Source: RUG572 sp964386385 (GTDB taxonomy: Bacteria > Verrucomicrobiota > Kiritimatiellia > RFP12 > UBA1067). From it: a stretch of 64,000 bases of DNA. Position 1 is the first letter of the stretch. The number at the start of each line of letters is the position of its first letter. The stretch is taken from contig CAYLRN010000008.1 in assembly GCA_964386385.1 (NCBI GenBank), positions 69,945 through 133,944 on the forward strand. Direction: 5' to 3'. Position numbers and translations under genes: made by a program. Below are positions 33,285 to 42,185 of the stretch, piece by piece. The notes under the pieces are model-generated. The model saw nothing but the letters and a program-made list of their open reading frames with translations, had not been told where the DNA came from and made no database searches.

Positions 33285-33959
33285 ATGGAAAACGAGGAAG
33301 AGAGAATCGATCAACGCGCTTTTCGCTTCAGGCGCATCGCGCAATTCGCCGCCCTGCTTGCGGCCGCGACGGGAACGTTTCCGACGGTGGCGGCTGACGG
33401 AACGAACGCAGTCCCCGCGCTGCTGCGTCCGGTCACGCTCGTGGACGCGGAGGGCAAGGCGGAAACCGGCTTCGTCGATCCGTTCAGGCGTCGCGGGGAC
33501 GACGGCGACGGCGGCGTAGCGTCCGAACCGGACGAGGACGGCCTCATGCGCACGACTATGGGCGAGATATCAAGCGAGTTCCGCATTCTCGCGATCACGA
33601 TTCCGCAGGACACGAACACGCCCCGCGCCGCGCTCATCCAGTTCCACGACGCTGACGAGCCGGTGCTCGTCCATCAGGGCGACCTTGTGCGCGTGGACAG
33701 GTCTGGGGCGCGCGGACGCTTCGGCGCTGCGAAGGGGAAGCGTCCGCGTCCGGCCGCAGGCGGCAATGCGGCGCGTCAGCGGAAGGCGGCGGCCGCGAAC
33801 GCCACCGCCGCCGCCATGCGCGGCAACGCAGACGCGGAACTTGAGGAGCAGTTGCGGAAGTTCGTGTTCTACGTGAACGTGAAGAACATAGAGCCGACGT
33901 TCATAGAGGTGTACCACAACAAGAAGCGTCCGGACGAGACGATCCGCCTGAACTGGTAG
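33285..33959 (+). CDS. Unrecognised envelope protein of the pilus/secretion operon
   Basis: 224 residues, not recognised. One hydrophobic segment (FAALLAAATGTFPTVAA, about 21-38) could be a signal anchor. The rest is soluble, with an acidic loop (RRRGDDGDGGVASEPDEDG), a strand-rich part (EFRILAITIPQDTNTPRAALIQFHDADEPVLVHQGDLV) and a basic, alanine-rich linker before FVFYVNVKNIEPTFIEVYHN. Its place between the platform protein and the secretin is where PilP or GspC is usually encoded, so a PilP/GspC-like linker role is a reasonable guess and no more. Confidence 0.55.
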   Translation: MENEEERIDQRAFRFRRIAQFAALLAAATGTFPTVAADGTNAVPALLRPVTLVDAEGKAETGFVDPFRRRGDDGDGGVASEPDEDGLMRTTMGEISSEFRILAITIPQDTNTPRAALIQFHDADEPVLVHQGDLVRVDRSGARGRFGAAKGKRPRPAAGGNAARQRKAAAANATAAAMRGNADAELEEQLRKFVFYVNVKNIEPTFIEVYHNKKRPDETIRLNW

Positions 33960-33976
33960 GCGCGGGAAGGAAGAGA

Positions 33977-35911
33977 ATGAAAACCGAAAACCGTAAAATG
34001 AAAACGCTCGCCGCCGTCTGCCTTGGAGTTGCGCTCGGTGCGCTGACGTCATCCGCCGCCGCGCCGGCCGCCGCTGCGCGTCGGCCCGCGCCGCCGGTCA
34101 TATCGTCGTTCATGTTCCGCGATGCGCCTATCGAGTACGCGATGAGCATCCTCGGCGAGACGTGGGGGCGGCACATCGTCGTGAACGATTCGGCGAAGCC
34201 GGTGAAGGTGAGGATTTTCCTCAAGGACATCGACTGCCTTGCCGCGCTCAAGGCCGTCTGCCACGGACACGGCCTCTGGTACCGCGAAGACCCGGAAAGC
34301 GGAATCATCTACGTCGTGACGCTCGACGAGTTCACGAAGGGCGACGCCTTCAGCGAAAAGAAGTTCGTCGAAATCGTCAATCTCGTCTATCCGCGCTGCG
34401 AGGACATCGCCGCCGCCATACAGGAGGCGTACCGCGACATGGTGATATACATGGCGCCTGACCATGACGACGACGACGACATCGGCGACATCTCCCGCGC
34501 TCTGGAGCGCATGGACGAACTTGCCGACAGGTCCACGATACTGGAGGGGAACGGCATGTCCACGCGCTCCTCGTCCCGCTCGTCCGGGCGCGGACGCTCC
34601 TCGTCTACACGCCGCAGCTCCCAGAGCCAGCGCGGCATGGAGAACGTGCGCCGGTACTACGACGACATCGAGCGCATCGACCGGCGCAACACGCAGGTGG
34701 ACTTCCTGCCAAAGGGACCGGCGGCGCCGGGCGACGCCGGCGGAACCCGCGCCGACGGAACGCCGAGGACGCTCCGCCCGAGCATGGTGTTCGCGTCGAT
34801 CGTGCGGCGGTCGAACTCGATTGTCCTGCGCTCGTCCGACAGGGAGATGCTCATGCAGATAAAGGAGACGATACGCCAGCTGGACATTCCGCGCGCACAG
34901 GTGCTGCTTGAAGTGCGCGTGCTGCAGCTCGACGTCAGCGACGAAGCGGACAGGGAACTCGGCTTCCTCCTGAACGGCAGCAGCCATTCGTTCGGAAAGG
35001 TGGAAGGGGGATTCAGCAAGAGCATGGCGGTGGACGACGCCTCGTCAACGGAACTCGGCGGCCTTGCGATCGGCGAATCCGCGCTCTACCCGAACCATTC
35101 CGTCTTCCAGCTGCTCAACCGGCACTACTCCGTCAGGCTCAACCTTCTCGACAGCAAGGGGAAGGTTCGCGCCCTTGCGACGCCGAGCCTGATGGTTGCC
35201 GACTACGAGGCGTCGCGCATATTCCTCGGCACGACGCGCTACGTGCAGACCGGCTTCACGGCCGGCTCGTCGCTCGTGGGCGACGGCGTAGGGTCGCAGA
35301 CGTCCACGACGTCCAACTTCGAGGAGCGCAACGTCGGAACCGCGCTCGTCATCACGCCGAAGGTGCATTCCGACGGCACGGTCACGCTCCGCATCATGCA
35401 GGAGAACTCCGCGGCGCAGGAGGAGCGGGCGGTCAGCACGTCGGCGGGGACGTTCTACGAGACGCCCATAAAGCGCGAGACGATAACCTCCTCCATAGTG
35501 GCGAAGAACGGAGAGACGATTGCGCTCGGCGGACTGATGCAGCACGAGGAGAACGACACGCTCTACAAGATTCCCTGGCTCGGCGACATTCCGTATATTG
35601 GAGCTCTGTTTCGGCACAAGGCGCGGAGCGAAAGCGACTACGAGCTCGTCGTGCTGATAAAGCCGACGGTCGTACTCACGCCCGGCGCCGCCTCCGGCGC
35701 GTCGCGGGAGTTTCTGCTGGACAACGTGCAGGACGGACGCAACCTCCACGAGGCGATGGAGAAGACACGCGCGCAGCGCCGCGAAAACGCGGAGAGTAAA
35801 CTTTCTGTCCCTGACGCCTCCGGCACGAACGCAGTCGTCAACGCGGATTTCGACATGGACTGGATGCCGAAGCGCGGCAGGGCGGCGAAGAACGCAGAGG
35901 GTGGCAAATGA
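33977..35911 (+). CDS. Outer-membrane secretin (GspD/PilQ)
   Basis: 644 residues with a signal sequence (KTLAAVCLGVALGALTSSAAA). A STN-like domain comes first (PVISSFMFRDAPIEYAMSILGETWGRHIVV), then N-domains with a long Ser/Arg-rich insert (about 195-225: TRSSSRSSGRGRSSSTRRSS). The C-terminal secretin domain has VLLEVRVLQLDVSDE, TIALGGLMQHEENDTLYKIPWLGDIPYIGALFRHK and ELVVLIKPTVV, which are diagnostic. The oligomer forms the gated outer-membrane pore and shows that the cell has an outer membrane. The 70 residues after the domain may bind a pilotin. Start overlaps nothing; the stop overlaps pilT by ATGA. Confidence 0.93.
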   Translation: MKTENRKMKTLAAVCLGVALGALTSSAAAPAAAARRPAPPVISSFMFRDAPIEYAMSILGETWGRHIVVNDSAKPVKVRIFLKDIDCLAALKAVCHGHGLWYREDPESGIIYVVTLDEFTKGDAFSEKKFVEIVNLVYPRCEDIAAAIQEAYRDMVIYMAPDHDDDDDIGDISRALERMDELADRSTILEGNGMSTRSSSRSSGRGRSSSTRRSSQSQRGMENVRRYYDDIERIDRRNTQVDFLPKGPAAPGDAGGTRADGTPRTLRPSMVFASIVRRSNSIVLRSSDREMLMQIKETIRQLDIPRAQVLLEVRVLQLDVSDEADRELGFLLNGSSHSFGKVEGGFSKSMAVDDASSTELGGLAIGESALYPNHSVFQLLNRHYSVRLNLLDSKGKVRALATPSLMVADYEASRIFLGTTRYVQTGFTAGSSLVGDGVGSQTSTTSNFEERNVGTALVITPKVHSDGTVTLRIMQENSAAQEERAVSTSAGTFYETPIKRETITSSIVAKNGETIALGGLMQHEENDTLYKIPWLGDIPYIGALFRHKARSESDYELVVLIKPTVVLTPGAASGASREFLLDNVQDGRNLHEAMEKTRAQRRENAESKLSVPDASGTNAVVNADFDMDWMPKRGRAAKNAEGGK

Positions 35912-36972
35912 CCGATCCGGTTCTCGATCCGCTCTTCGCGATGATGGTGGATGCCGACGCGACGGACCTGCACTGGTTCGACGGCGGCATCCCAACGCTC
36001 CGCGTCCATGGACGGCTCGTCAACGTCGAGCCGCCGCCGGAACTCGCCGGAATGCAGTTTGAAACGCTTACCTCCCGGCTCATCGGCGAAAGGGCGATGG
36101 ACGCGCTGCGTCGCGAACGCGAATACGACGGCGCGGCGACAGTCCCCGGCAGCCGCCGCATCCGCATCAACGCCTACTGGAAACTCGGACGTCTCGCGTG
36201 GGCGATACGTCTGCTGCCGAACCGCTTCTTCGCGTTCGAGGAACTTGGGCTGCCGATTCCGCTCCTTGAGGGGATATGCGCGATGCGGCAGGGTCTGATA
36301 CTCGTCACGGGCGCGACCGGCAGCGGAAAGACGACGACGCTTGCGAGCATTCTCCACCGCATCAACGAGACGCGGAGCGAACACATATTCACCATCGAGG
36401 ACCCCGTGGAGTACGTGCATGAATCCGTCCGGTGCCTCGTCTCGCAGCGAGAGGTCGGACACGACACGGCGAGTTTCCACGACGCGCTCCGCAGCGTTCT
36501 GCGGGAAGACCCGGACGTCGTCCTTCTCGGCGAAATGCGCGACCGCGTTTCGATGGACGCAGCGCTGACGCTTGCGGAGACAGGACACCTCACGTTCGCG
36601 ACGCTCCACACGAGCGGCGCGGCGGAAAGCGTGAGCCGCCTCATCAGCGCGTTCGACGCGATGGAGCAGCAGCAGGTGCGCGAACGCCTTGCGTCCAACC
36701 TCAAGGTGGTGCTGACGCAGCAGCTCGTGCCGTGGACGGACGGGGCCGGGCGTTCCCTCTGCGCCGAGATCATGACGTCCACGAAGGCGATACAGTCGTC
36801 GATACGCGACAGGAAGGAACGCCAGCTTGCCTCGCTCATCGAACTTGGCGCGGAGCAGGGCATGGTGACGATGAACGGCTCGCTCATGGAACTCGTGCGC
36901 CGCCGCCGCATCACGTTCGCCGACGCCATGCGCCATTCCAACGACCCCGATTCCCTTGAAAGGATGGTATAG
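35908..36972 (+). CDS. pilT: PilT-type retraction ATPase
   Basis: 354 residues, the usual PilT length and without the GspE zinc domain. Motifs: ATDLHWFDGGIPTLRVHGRL at the start, Walker A GATGSGKTTT (about 134-143), HIFTIEDPVEYVH (Asp box), DPDVVLLGEMRD (Walker B), TGHLTFATLHTSGAAESVSRLI (His box), and AIQSSIRDRK near the end, where PilT has AIRNLIRE. It would depolymerise a pilus, which argues that this cluster builds a retractile type IV pilus or a dual-use machine rather than a pure secretion system. Confidence 0.9.
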   Translation: MTDPVLDPLFAMMVDADATDLHWFDGGIPTLRVHGRLVNVEPPPELAGMQFETLTSRLIGERAMDALRREREYDGAATVPGSRRIRINAYWKLGRLAWAIRLLPNRFFAFEELGLPIPLLEGICAMRQGLILVTGATGSGKTTTLASILHRINETRSEHIFTIEDPVEYVHESVRCLVSQREVGHDTASFHDALRSVLREDPDVVLLGEMRDRVSMDAALTLAETGHLTFATLHTSGAAESVSRLISAFDAMEQQQVRERLASNLKVVLTQQLVPWTDGAGRSLCAEIMTSTKAIQSSIRDRKERQLASLIELGAEQGMVTMNGSLMELVRRRRITFADAMRHSNDPDSLERMV

Positions 36973-36976
36973 TCAA

Positions 36977-37786
36977 ATGACAATGCTTCTCTACCCTTTG
37001 AGACTGTGCAGGATTTTCATTGGCAAGGCAATGAATCTGGTTTTGGCTTCATGGTATCTTTTGTTAGGCCACATCTGCCTGCGGAATGGACTGCGTGGCA
37101 GAGGACTCTATTATGTGGGCGATTTCTACTTTACCCTCAACATGGTCGTCAGCAGCGCTCGATTGAACAGGAAATCCGTGGCATACTGGCGTCTTGCCGC
37201 TCGGGAAGGCGACGCCGATGCAATGAGCAATCTTGCCGGGTCATTTGCATTGGGCGATGGCTGCATAAAAGATCTCGCCTTGGCCATTCGCATATATCAG
37301 AGGGCGGCTGATCTTGACAGTACTCCGGCGATGGAGAACCTTGGCTGGTGCTATCAGGTTGGCGAGGGCGTTCCACAGGATTTTCGGCGATCCGTCATCC
37401 TGCTTAAGAAAGCGGCAAAGCGGGGACTTGGCATCTCAATCTACCATCTTGGACTTGCCTATTACAAGGGCGAGGGTGTTCGGCGCGATTTGCGCAAGGC
37501 CGCCGCGTGTTTTCGGGAGGCAGCCCGCAAGGGCGAGACATACGCCCAGTATGAATATGCGGTGTGCCTGTCGGATGGTGAGGGTGTGAGAAGGAACAGG
37601 TGGCTGGCCGTTCTGTGGCTGTGCCGGTCGTATGTGACCGGTGGATGTGTCACTTCGCAGGAAATCATTGAGAAGGGTGCGTTGCTTCGATGGCTGTACG
37701 GAGCGATTGAGATGGATGACGAAGGGCATGTCTTGGACGAATCGTCTAATGAGCCGCAAAGAGATGGGAAAGAAGAAGGAACATGA
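36977..37786 (+). CDS. Sel1-repeat (TPR-like) protein with N-terminal membrane segment
   Basis: 269 residues. A hydrophobic N-terminus (LVLASWYLLLGHICLRNGL) is followed by at least four Sel1 repeats between about 70 and 215, for example AMSNLAGSFALGDGCIKDLA, AMENLGWCYQVGEGVPQDF, SIYHLGLAYYKGEGVRRDL and AQYEYAVCLSDGEGVRRN. Such repeats mediate protein contacts. ATG at 36977 is preferred to an in-frame TTG inside pilT. Base composition is more AT-rich than the pilus genes before it, hinting at separate ancestry. It starts five bases after pilT and overlaps the next gene by ATGA; its role in either system is unknown. Confidence 0.8.
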   Translation: MTMLLYPLRLCRIFIGKAMNLVLASWYLLLGHICLRNGLRGRGLYYVGDFYFTLNMVVSSARLNRKSVAYWRLAAREGDADAMSNLAGSFALGDGCIKDLALAIRIYQRAADLDSTPAMENLGWCYQVGEGVPQDFRRSVILLKKAAKRGLGISIYHLGLAYYKGEGVRRDLRKAAACFREAARKGETYAQYEYAVCLSDGEGVRRNRWLAVLWLCRSYVTGGCVTSQEIIEKGALLRWLYGAIEMDDEGHVLDESSNEPQRDGKEEGT

Positions 37787-39195
37787 TTAATCGTTTTCTG
37801 CTGCCGTCCGACAGGGCGGAACTGATTAAAAGGCTCTCCGAGAAGGGGGGCGGACACGGCGAGATGATGATGGGCATGATGAAGGGCGGAGATTCGCGAT
37901 CTGCAGATGGGACGTGGAAGTCCCTGCGCCCGTCCGAAAGCGGTCCGCTGATCGTCTACGTCCACGTGCCGTTCTGCGTCAGCCGCTGCTCGTTCTGTGG
38001 CTTCTACCGCAACAGAGCGGACGACGCGGCGATCGAGGCGTACGTGGAGCGTCTGCTCGTGGAGATCGACCGCGTTGCGGACGAGGGGGCGTTCACGCGC
38101 AAGCCGGTGAACGTGGTCTACTTCGGCGGCGGTACGCCGACCGCGCTCACGGCGGACCAGATCCGCCGGACAGTAGGGAAACTCCACGACCGCTTCCGCA
38201 TCGCCCCGGACTGCGAGTTCACGATTGAGGGGCGGCTTTTCGCGTTCGACGACGAGCGCGTCCGCGCCTGTCTCGAATCCGGCGTAAACCGCCTCTCGTT
38301 CGGCGTCCAGAGCTTCGAGACGGAACTGCGGCGCAGTCTCGGCCGCCGTCTTTCGCGGGAGGAGACGCTTGGGCGCCTGTCGCGCATCAAGGAGATTTGC
38401 GGCGACCGCGTCGCGCTCGTCGCGGACCTGATCTACGGACTGCCCGGCCAGACGCAGTCCGACTGGATGGATCGGAACGTCAAGACCGCGCATTTCGATT
38501 CCGCGCTCGACGCGATCGACCTCTACTCCCTCAAGGTCGTGCCGGGAATGCCGCTTGCACAGAGGCTCGCGAAGGAAGGCGCCTGGAGCGAGGAGGAACG
38601 TCTCGCCCGCCACGCGGAGGCGAGCGACTGGCTCGCCGCGCAGGGCTGGCGGCAGCTCTCCACGACGCACTGGGGACGCAACTCGCTCGAACGCAACCTC
38701 TACAACACGTACGCGAAGACGAGAGTGGACATGGTTCCGTTCGGGTGCGGCGCGGGCGGATTCATCGGCGACTGGAGCATCATGCAGGAAATCTCGCTTC
38801 AGCGCTACCTCAAGGCGGTCGACGATGGGCGCAAACCCATAGCCAACGTCGTCGCCAATCCGCCAATGCGGCGCGACGCAATCCGCTTCACTCGCATGAC
38901 GGATCTCGGCCGGTTCGATCCCGATGAAATCCCGGAGACGGACTTCTCGCCGATTCTCGGCAACTGGACGGCGGCGGGCGTGTGGCGGCCAATGGCGGAG
39001 GCTGTCGGCGTTTCGCATTCCGGACAGGTAGGGCGGTCGCCCCGCGACCGCCGCTGCCGTCTCACGCGCCTCGGAGAGTACTACCAGACGAAAATCAACT
39101 CGATGCTCATCGGCTTCCACATGGCTTCGCATTCGTCCATTGCGGACAGGATCAGGATGGAGGGAAACGCGCTATCTGGAAAGATGAAAGGCTGA
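37783..39195 (+). CDS. Radical SAM anaerobic haem-degradation protein (HutW/ChuW-like)
   Basis: 470 residues. The radical SAM cluster motif is CVSRCSFCGF (Cys65, 69 and 72), preceded by VYVHVPF and followed by YRN, the pattern of the HutW/ChuW branch of the HemN superfamily rather than of HemN itself. Further HemN-like elements are VNVVYFGGGTPTAL, GVNRLSFGVQSFE and LIYGLPGQT. ChuW-type enzymes open haem anaerobically by radical methylation and release iron. A 27-base palindromic repeat at 39027 encodes an extra QVGRSPRDRR stretch near residue 416. The ECF importer genes follow at once, supporting a haem-uptake role. True HutW partners (HutX, HutZ) are not present, so another tetrapyrrole is possible. 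Confidence 0.78.
   Translation: MINRFLLPSDRAELIKRLSEKGGGHGEMMMGMMKGGDSRSADGTWKSLRPSESGPLIVYVHVPFCVSRCSFCGFYRNRADDAAIEAYVERLLVEIDRVADEGAFTRKPVNVVYFGGGTPTALTADQIRRTVGKLHDRFRIAPDCEFTIEGRLFAFDDERVRACLESGVNRLSFGVQSFETELRRSLGRRLSREETLGRLSRIKEICGDRVALVADLIYGLPGQTQSDWMDRNVKTAHFDSALDAIDLYSLKVVPGMPLAQRLAKEGAWSEEERLARHAEASDWLAAQGWRQLSTTHWGRNSLERNLYNTYAKTRVDMVPFGCGAGGFIGDWSIMQEISLQRYLKAVDDGRKPIANVVANPPMRRDAIRFTRMTDLGRFDPDEIPETDFSPILGNWTAAGVWRPMAEAVGVSHSGQVGRSPRDRRCRLTRLGEYYQTKINSMLIGFHMASHSSIADRIRMEGNALSGKMKG
39027..39053 (+). repeat. In-frame coding palindrome, copy C
   Basis: Identical over 27 bases to the copies at 30236 and 30476, but read in another frame (GRSPRDRR) inside the HutW-like gene. Confidence 0.85.
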
Positions 39196-39197
39196 CC

Positions 39198-39773
39198 ATG
39201 GCATATTCACGGAAAACGCCACGCCTGCGGCGCAGCTTCTACTGGGACACCGAATCGCTTGTCGTGGTAGGACTGTTCACCGCGCTATCGAAGGTCGTCT
39301 CGCTGATGATCGCGCTGCTTGGCGGCGGAATGAACCCGCTCACGCTCTTCCTCAAGAACGGGGTGGCGACTGCGCTTCTCGTGGTGATGGTGGCGCGGGT
39401 GAGGAAGTTCGGCGTCCTTGCGCTCTACGTGCTCGTGGGGCAGGTCGTCTCCTTCCTGATCGCGGGCGGCGGGATGTCCATGCTTCTGCCGGGCTTTCTC
39501 ATTGCCGCGCTTGCGAGCGACGCGCTCATTGCGCTTTGCGGCGGCTATCGCCGCGTGGGGGCGGTGCTTGCGGGGGTGGCTCTGTACGACTTTCTCGGAC
39601 GCGCCCTGTCGCTGGGCTACTCGCTCGTCCATTCCCGCGAGAACTTGGCGATGGTGATGGTTGCCGCAGTGTTCATCGTTCTTGGGTATCTCGGATGTCT
39701 TTTAATCGGCCTCCCGTGCGGGGCCAGGTTCGTGAAGGAGCTGCGCCATGCCGGCATTGTCCGCGAAGTTTGA
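39198..39773 (+). CDS. ECF transporter substrate-binding (S) component, MptD-like
   Basis: 191 residues, five or six hydrophobic segments, N-terminus facing the cytoplasm with SFYWDTESLVVVGLFTALSKVVSLMIALLGGGMNPLTLFLKN. This matches the MptD/Trep_Strep (PF09605) group of ECF S components. It would bind the small-molecule substrate in the membrane; the neighbouring HutW-like gene suggests haem or another tetrapyrrole, though the family is also tied to other cofactors. It starts two bases after the upstream stop and overlaps the T component by 26 bases. Confidence 0.75.
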   Translation: MAYSRKTPRLRRSFYWDTESLVVVGLFTALSKVVSLMIALLGGGMNPLTLFLKNGVATALLVVMVARVRKFGVLALYVLVGQVVSFLIAGGGMSMLLPGFLIAALASDALIALCGGYRRVGAVLAGVALYDFLGRALSLGYSLVHSRENLAMVMVAAVFIVLGYLGCLLIGLPCGARFVKELRHAGIVREV

Positions 39774-40668
39774 TCCCGACGCCACGCTCGGGCGGAAGGA
39801 TGCGTTCGACATTCGGACGCGCCTTCTCGTGTCGCTCGCCGTGACGTCCGCGACCCTGTACCTCTCGTCCAACGCGACGCTTGCGGCGATGTCCGCGTTC
39901 TCGTTCGCATATCTCCTTCAGACGAAGCGGTACAGGGTGATCGTGTGCGCCTATTTGCTGATGCTTGCGATGACGCTTCTCTCGCTTGGGATAATCTACG
40001 TCTCGTCGCGTCTGCTCCTCTGGGCGTTCCCCGGGACGGGAACGTCGCGGATGATGGCGGGAGTGTTCAAGGGTTTCCATACGCCATTCCTGCGGTCGAT
40101 TCCGTCGATGAACGTGCTGCTTGCGATCGGCCTCAACTTTTCCGTGCAGGGATTCGTGGGTACGATGAAGAGCGTGCGACTTCCGCGGTTCCTCTTCATT
40201 CCGCTCATGGTGTTCTGCCGGTTCGTGCCGGAGTTCGTGGACGTGATAAGGCAACTGCGGGACGCCGTCCGGATGCGCGGGTTCGCCGTCGGGTTCGGTT
40301 CGGCAGTTATCCATCCGTTCCAGACTATCCGCCTCACGGTGACGCCGCTCGTGATGCGGACGCTGCGCATGGCGGACAACCTCTCGATGGCGGCGGAGAT
40401 GAAGCGCATCGGCTACGCGAAACGTCCGACGCAGCTGCGAACGCTCCGCTTCCGCGGCGCGGACTTCGCGCTCCTCGCCGCCACCGCCGCCGTATGCGCC
40501 GCGCTCTGCGCCTGGCAGGCATGGACGCGCAAGGAAATTTCTCACGCAGAGACGCAGAGAGGTGGGGAGGACCGGATTTATTCACACAGAGGCACAGAGC
40601 CACAGAGTTGGAGGAGTTTTCACCGCCCTCCAACATCCCCATCTCTGTGTCTCCGTGTCTCTGTGTGA
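39748..40668 (+). CDS. ECF transporter transmembrane (T) component, with repeat-derived C-terminus
   Basis: 306 residues. Membrane segments run from about 28 to 130; the cytoplasmic coupling region RQLRDAVRMRGFAVGFGS (A-x-R-G type) and MAAEMKRIGYAKRPTQL are the ATPase-binding motifs of EcfT/CbiQ. A last membrane segment (LLAATAAVCAALCAWQAW) ends near residue 262. The final 40 residues (from KEISHAETQRGGED to LCLRVSV) are encoded by a CACAGAG-type repeat at 40541-40669, so the natural stop has been lost and the current stop lies inside the repeat. The tail is unlikely to be functional. Confidence 0.82.
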   Translation: MPALSAKFDPDATLGRKDAFDIRTRLLVSLAVTSATLYLSSNATLAAMSAFSFAYLLQTKRYRVIVCAYLLMLAMTLLSLGIIYVSSRLLLWAFPGTGTSRMMAGVFKGFHTPFLRSIPSMNVLLAIGLNFSVQGFVGTMKSVRLPRFLFIPLMVFCRFVPEFVDVIRQLRDAVRMRGFAVGFGSAVIHPFQTIRLTVTPLVMRTLRMADNLSMAAEMKRIGYAKRPTQLRTLRFRGADFALLAATAAVCAALCAWQAWTRKEISHAETQRGGEDRIYSHRGTEPQSWRSFHRPPTSPSLCLRVSV

Positions 40669-40669
40669 G
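40541..40669. repeat. CACAGAG-type repeat forming a large hairpin
   Basis: Forward units (CACGCAGAGACGCAGAG at 40543, CACACAGAGGCACAGAG at 40583) are followed by an inverted unit (CTCTGTGTCTCCGTGTCTCT at 40643 and on). The arms can pair over about 25 bases. It overruns the 3' end of the ECF T-component gene and leaves 41 bases before the ATPase gene. Confidence 0.85.
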
Positions 40670-40709
40670 TAACAATCGACTTCAACTTAACCACACAATC
40701 TCACTCAAC

Positions 40710-42185
40710 ATGAACGCTATCGTTGCCGACAGACTTACGTACCGCTATCCGTTCTGCGACGCGCCGTCGCTCGACGGGGTGTCGTTCACGCTCGAAAAGG
40801 GCGAGGCGATGCTCGTAACGGGCGCGAGCGGATGCGGAAAGTCAACCCTCCTGCGTATCCTGAACGGTCTCATCCCCAGCCACTTCAAGGGAAGCCTCGA
40901 AGGGCGGATAAACGTCCTCGGAATCGAATTCCCCGCGCCGCTCGAAGAGGTCAGCCGCCGCGTCGGGACTGTTCTGCAGAACCCGGAAGAGCAGGTCATG
41001 GCGACGACAGTGCAGGAGGAAGTCGCGCTTGCGCTCGAATGGCAGAGCGTTCCGCAGGACGAGATACGCCGCCGGACAGGCGAGGCGCTTGCGGAGTTCG
41101 GACTGGCCACGCTTGCGGCGCGGTCGGTCTTCAACCTCTCGTCCGGCGAACGCCAGAAATGCGTCCTTGCCGCCGTCGCCGCGACGGGTGCGGACGTCGT
41201 CGTGATGGACGAGCCGACGGCCAACCTTTCGCCGGAGGCGACGGAGGAATTGGCGCAGGTCTGCGCGGCGCTGAAAAGGCGCGGCGTGGCGATCGTCGTC
41301 GCCGACCACCGCCTTTACTGGCTGCGCGGCGTCGTGGACAGGCTGCTCGTGCTCAAGGACGGACGCGCGGCGTTCGAGGCGCGTCGCGGCGCGGATGGCG
41401 TCGATCCGCTTGACAGGCTTGCCGCCGAGCCGGATTTCGCCTCTTGGGGACTGCGCCGCGTGGACGTGTCGCGTCCGTCCCTCGTCCCCGCCGCGTCACT
41501 GTGCGAGACCGCTCCCGCCGCAGTCGCAATCCGCAATCTCTCGTTCAGGTACTCGAAGAAGTCCGAATGGCTATACCATGACTGCTCCACCGCGATTCCG
41601 CGTGAACGCATCTGCGCGGTCGTCGGGGAGAACGGCGCGGGGAAGACGACGCTTGCGCGGCTTCTCTGCGGACTTCTCAAACCTTCGGGCGGCGAAATCG
41701 GGCTGAGGACGGACGCGAAGCGCGCGCGCCCGTTCACGATGCGCGAACTCCGGTCGCGGACCGCGTTCGTGATGCAGCAGATGGACATACAGCTCTATAT
41801 GCGCACGGTAGAGGAGGAACTTCTCTTTTCCGCGCCGCGTACCGTGTCCAAGGCTGAGCGCATGGAGAACGCGGCGCATTGGCTTGAAGTGTTCGGAATC
41901 GCGCATCTGAAGGATCGTCATCCGCATTCGCTTTCGGGCGGAGAGAAGCAGCGGCTCGTAGTCGCGTGCGCGCTGATGAAGCGTCCGGACCTTCTGATCC
42001 TCGACGAGCCGACGAGCGGACTTGACGGACGCAACATGCGCGTGATTGCGCGGGAACTCCGGCTCTACGCGAAGAAGGGCGGGACTGTCCTTCTCATCTC
42101 GCACGACCTTGAACTGCTTGGGCTTGTCGCCGACTGCCGGGTCGAAATCGTCCGTGCCGAGCCTCCGAAGGAGGAATGCGCATGA
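40710..42185 (+). CDS. ECF transporter ATPase, two fused ABC domains
   Basis: 491 residues with two complete nucleotide-binding domains. Domain 1: Walker A GASGCGKST (about 37-45), Q-loop VLQNPEEQVMATTV, signature LSSGERQK, Walker B DVVVMDEPTANL. Domain 2: GENGAGKTT (about 312), VMQQMDIQLYMRTV, LSGGEKQR, LLILDEPTSGLD. The NPEEQ/QQMD Q-loops are typical of EcfA1/EcfA2 fusions. It energises the S and T components encoded upstream. Its start follows the repeat by 41 bases with only a weak ribosome site (none obvious), and its stop overlaps the exporter gene by ATGA. Confidence 0.92.
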   Translation: MNAIVADRLTYRYPFCDAPSLDGVSFTLEKGEAMLVTGASGCGKSTLLRILNGLIPSHFKGSLEGRINVLGIEFPAPLEEVSRRVGTVLQNPEEQVMATTVQEEVALALEWQSVPQDEIRRRTGEALAEFGLATLAARSVFNLSSGERQKCVLAAVAATGADVVVMDEPTANLSPEATEELAQVCAALKRRGVAIVVADHRLYWLRGVVDRLLVLKDGRAAFEARRGADGVDPLDRLAAEPDFASWGLRRVDVSRPSLVPAASLCETAPAAVAIRNLSFRYSKKSEWLYHDCSTAIPRERICAVVGENGAGKTTLARLLCGLLKPSGGEIGLRTDAKRARPFTMRELRSRTAFVMQQMDIQLYMRTVEEELLFSAPRTVSKAERMENAAHWLEVFGIAHLKDRHPHSLSGGEKQRLVVACALMKRPDLLILDEPTSGLDGRNMRVIARELRLYAKKGGTVLLISHDLELLGLVADCRVEIVRAEPPKEECA

